This document shows positions 5,790 through 6,911 of a stretch of 6,911 bases of DNA, piece after piece; position 1 is the first letter of the stretch, and each line of letters begins with the position of its first letter. Position numbers and translations under genes: made by a program. This DNA is from an uncultured Lachnospiraceae bacterium (lineage in GTDB: Bacteria; Bacillota; Clostridia; Lachnospirales; Lachnospiraceae): NCBI GenBank assembly GCA_905236275.1, contig CAJOPI010000408.1:1-6911 (forward strand), in the 5' to 3' direction. The notes beneath the pieces were generated by a model. It searched no databases. It was given only the letters and a program-made list of their open reading frames with translations, and was not told where the DNA came from.

Positions 5790-6911
5790 ATGGCAAAAGC
5801 ATTCGGCATTATAGCTTCAACACCAAGAAGAATAAATATAAGAGGATTACAGGATTATCGTCCCGCTGCCGCTTTTTCTTTCTGCGGAAGATACAGGGTT
5901 ATCGATTTTCCAATTTCGAATCTTTCAAACAGCGGTATTGACAATATACAGGTTTATCTTCATGATAACCCGCGTTCACTTACCGAGCATTTAAGTTCCG
6001 GACGTCATTATAATATCAACTCAAAGAAAGGCAGAATCCAGCTTCTTTACGGCAAACAGGGATTTATCAATGACATCTATGACACTGACGTTTCCGAGTA
6101 CCTGACAAATATCGAATATATCAGTCGTATGATACAGGATTATGTGGTCATCGTGCCCAGTTATATGGTATTTAAGCAGGATTTCGAGTCCCTTCTTAAT
6201 CTCCATATAGAATCGGGAATGGATATCACGATGCTTTATCATAAGGTTGATAATGCAAGGGATCATTTCCTTAACTGCCGCTATCTTAATCTTGATAAGG
6301 AACGCAATGTTCTGTCGGTTGAGGAAAACAACGGCAATACAAAAGAAAAGAATATCTACATGGATACCTGTATCATGAAGAAGACTCTTTTTATGGATCT
6401 TGTAAAGAAAACGGTTGAATACTCTTCTGCTTACTCGCTTACACAGATGATCGATGTAAAGTGCAGGGAAGGAAAGCTTAAGATTAAGGGAATCGCACAC
6501 AAGGGGTATTTTGCAGCAATCGATGAGCTGACAAGCTACTATGATGCTAATATTTCCCTCCTCGAAAAAGACGAGATAAAAGATGTCTTCCGTCATGACT
6601 GGACCATTTATACAAGGACGACGGATTCCTGTCCTTCACAGATAATGGAAAGCGCAAGGGTTAAAGGCTCACTTATTTCAAATGGATGCACCATCGAAGG
6701 TACTGTTGAAAACTGCATAATCGGACGTGGTGTTCATGTTGCTAAAGGTGCCGTTGTTAAAAATTCCATTCTTCTTGCCTATGCAAAGGTTGGGGAAAAC
6801 GTGATCCTTGACTGTCAGATAGTTGACAAGTGGGCTAATATTTCAAAAACAAAGGAACTTATCGGGAAGCCTTACGAACCGGGATATATACGCCGTAGGG
6901 ACATACTTTAA
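5790..6911 (+). CDS. glgD: ADP-glucose pyrophosphorylase, GlgD regulatory subunit
   Basis: GlgD is a paralogue of GlgC that forms a mixed enzyme with it in Firmicutes; in Geobacillus stearothermophilus GlgD alone is reported inactive. The 373-residue protein keeps the fold: CGRYRVIDFPISNLSNSG (32-49) matches the GlgC sugar-nucleotide domain, and hexapeptide-type repeats form a C-terminal beta-helix from about residue 285. The catalytic sites are gone. The GGRGSR loop is replaced by ASTPRR (9-14), Asp129 of GlgC aligns with Tyr125, Lys182 aligns with Asn180, and GYWKDVGT is GYFAAIDE (239-246). Its ATG follows the glgC stop by 1 nt, with AAGGGAG at 5774-5780 inside the end of glgC, so the two are translated together. 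The frame is intact and its TAA is the last three bases of the window. Confidence 0.96.
   Translation: MAKAFGIIASTPRRINIRGLQDYRPAAAFSFCGRYRVIDFPISNLSNSGIDNIQVYLHDNPRSLTEHLSSGRHYNINSKKGRIQLLYGKQGFINDIYDTDVSEYLTNIEYISRMIQDYVVIVPSYMVFKQDFESLLNLHIESGMDITMLYHKVDNARDHFLNCRYLNLDKERNVLSVEENNGNTKEKNIYMDTCIMKKTLFMDLVKKTVEYSSAYSLTQMIDVKCREGKLKIKGIAHKGYFAAIDELTSYYDANISLLEKDEIKDVFRHDWTIYTRTTDSCPSQIMESARVKGSLISNGCTIEGTVENCIIGRGVHVAKGAVVKNSILLAYAKVGENVILDCQIVDKWANISKTKELIGKPYEPGYIRRRDIL

Noticed and set aside
5476..5809. Minus-strand frames of 84 and 108 codons over the end of glgC
   Set aside because: They are antisense to the hexapeptide-repeat region, whose periodic codons keep opposite frames open by chance.
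6021..6596. 191-codon minus-strand open frame within glgD
   Set aside because: It is fully antisense to conserved glgD, has no domain I recognise and a composition typical of an antisense shadow.

Overview
The window looks like ordinary chromosome from a Gram-positive Clostridia-type bacterium, most likely in or near the Lachnospiraceae (Butyrivibrio/Roseburia-like). This rests on the adjacent glgC-glgD pair (a Firmicutes arrangement), an Xpt-type xanthine phosphoribosyltransferase, strong AGGAGG-like ribosome binding sites, AT-rich promoters and moderate GC in the genes. The genus assignment is inference from protein character and was not searched. I see no tRNA, rRNA, CRISPR array, insertion sequence or phage gene.

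Left half, minus strand (about 17-3761): a three-gene operon read right to left. It encodes a GldA-like ABC ATPase (TTG start at 3714), a 709-residue protein fusing a GldF-like ABC-2 permease to a GldG-like auxiliary domain, and a short membrane-anchored DUF4340 protein. Spacing is tight (4 nt, then a 1-nt TGATG overlap). A hairpin at 17-46 closes the operon, and a candidate promoter lies at 3735-3761 with a perfect 13-bp dyad between its -35 and -10. This matches a gliding-motility-type ABC exporter set, which in Gram-positives has no settled substrate.

Middle (3831-4645): xpt on the minus strand, followed by a GC-rich hairpin terminator, makes a single-gene unit for purine salvage. A 193-bp AT-rich gap separates it from the divergent glgC. 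Both -10 candidates in this gap are preceded at the same distance by the same TTGTGGAAA element. No purine riboswitch is recognisable in front of xpt.

Right half, plus strand (4646-6911): glgC and glgD, separated by 1 nt, encode the two subunits of ADP-glucose pyrophosphorylase, which commits glucose-1-phosphate to glycogen. GlgC keeps the catalytic motifs. GlgD has the same fold but has lost them, as expected of a regulatory subunit. glgD ends exactly at the last base, so its terminator and any following glycogen genes lie outside the window.

The gaps between genes are all under 200 bp and are covered by the promoter, operator and terminator entries. The least settled item is the fused GldFG permease operon. 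I found no wholly new system.
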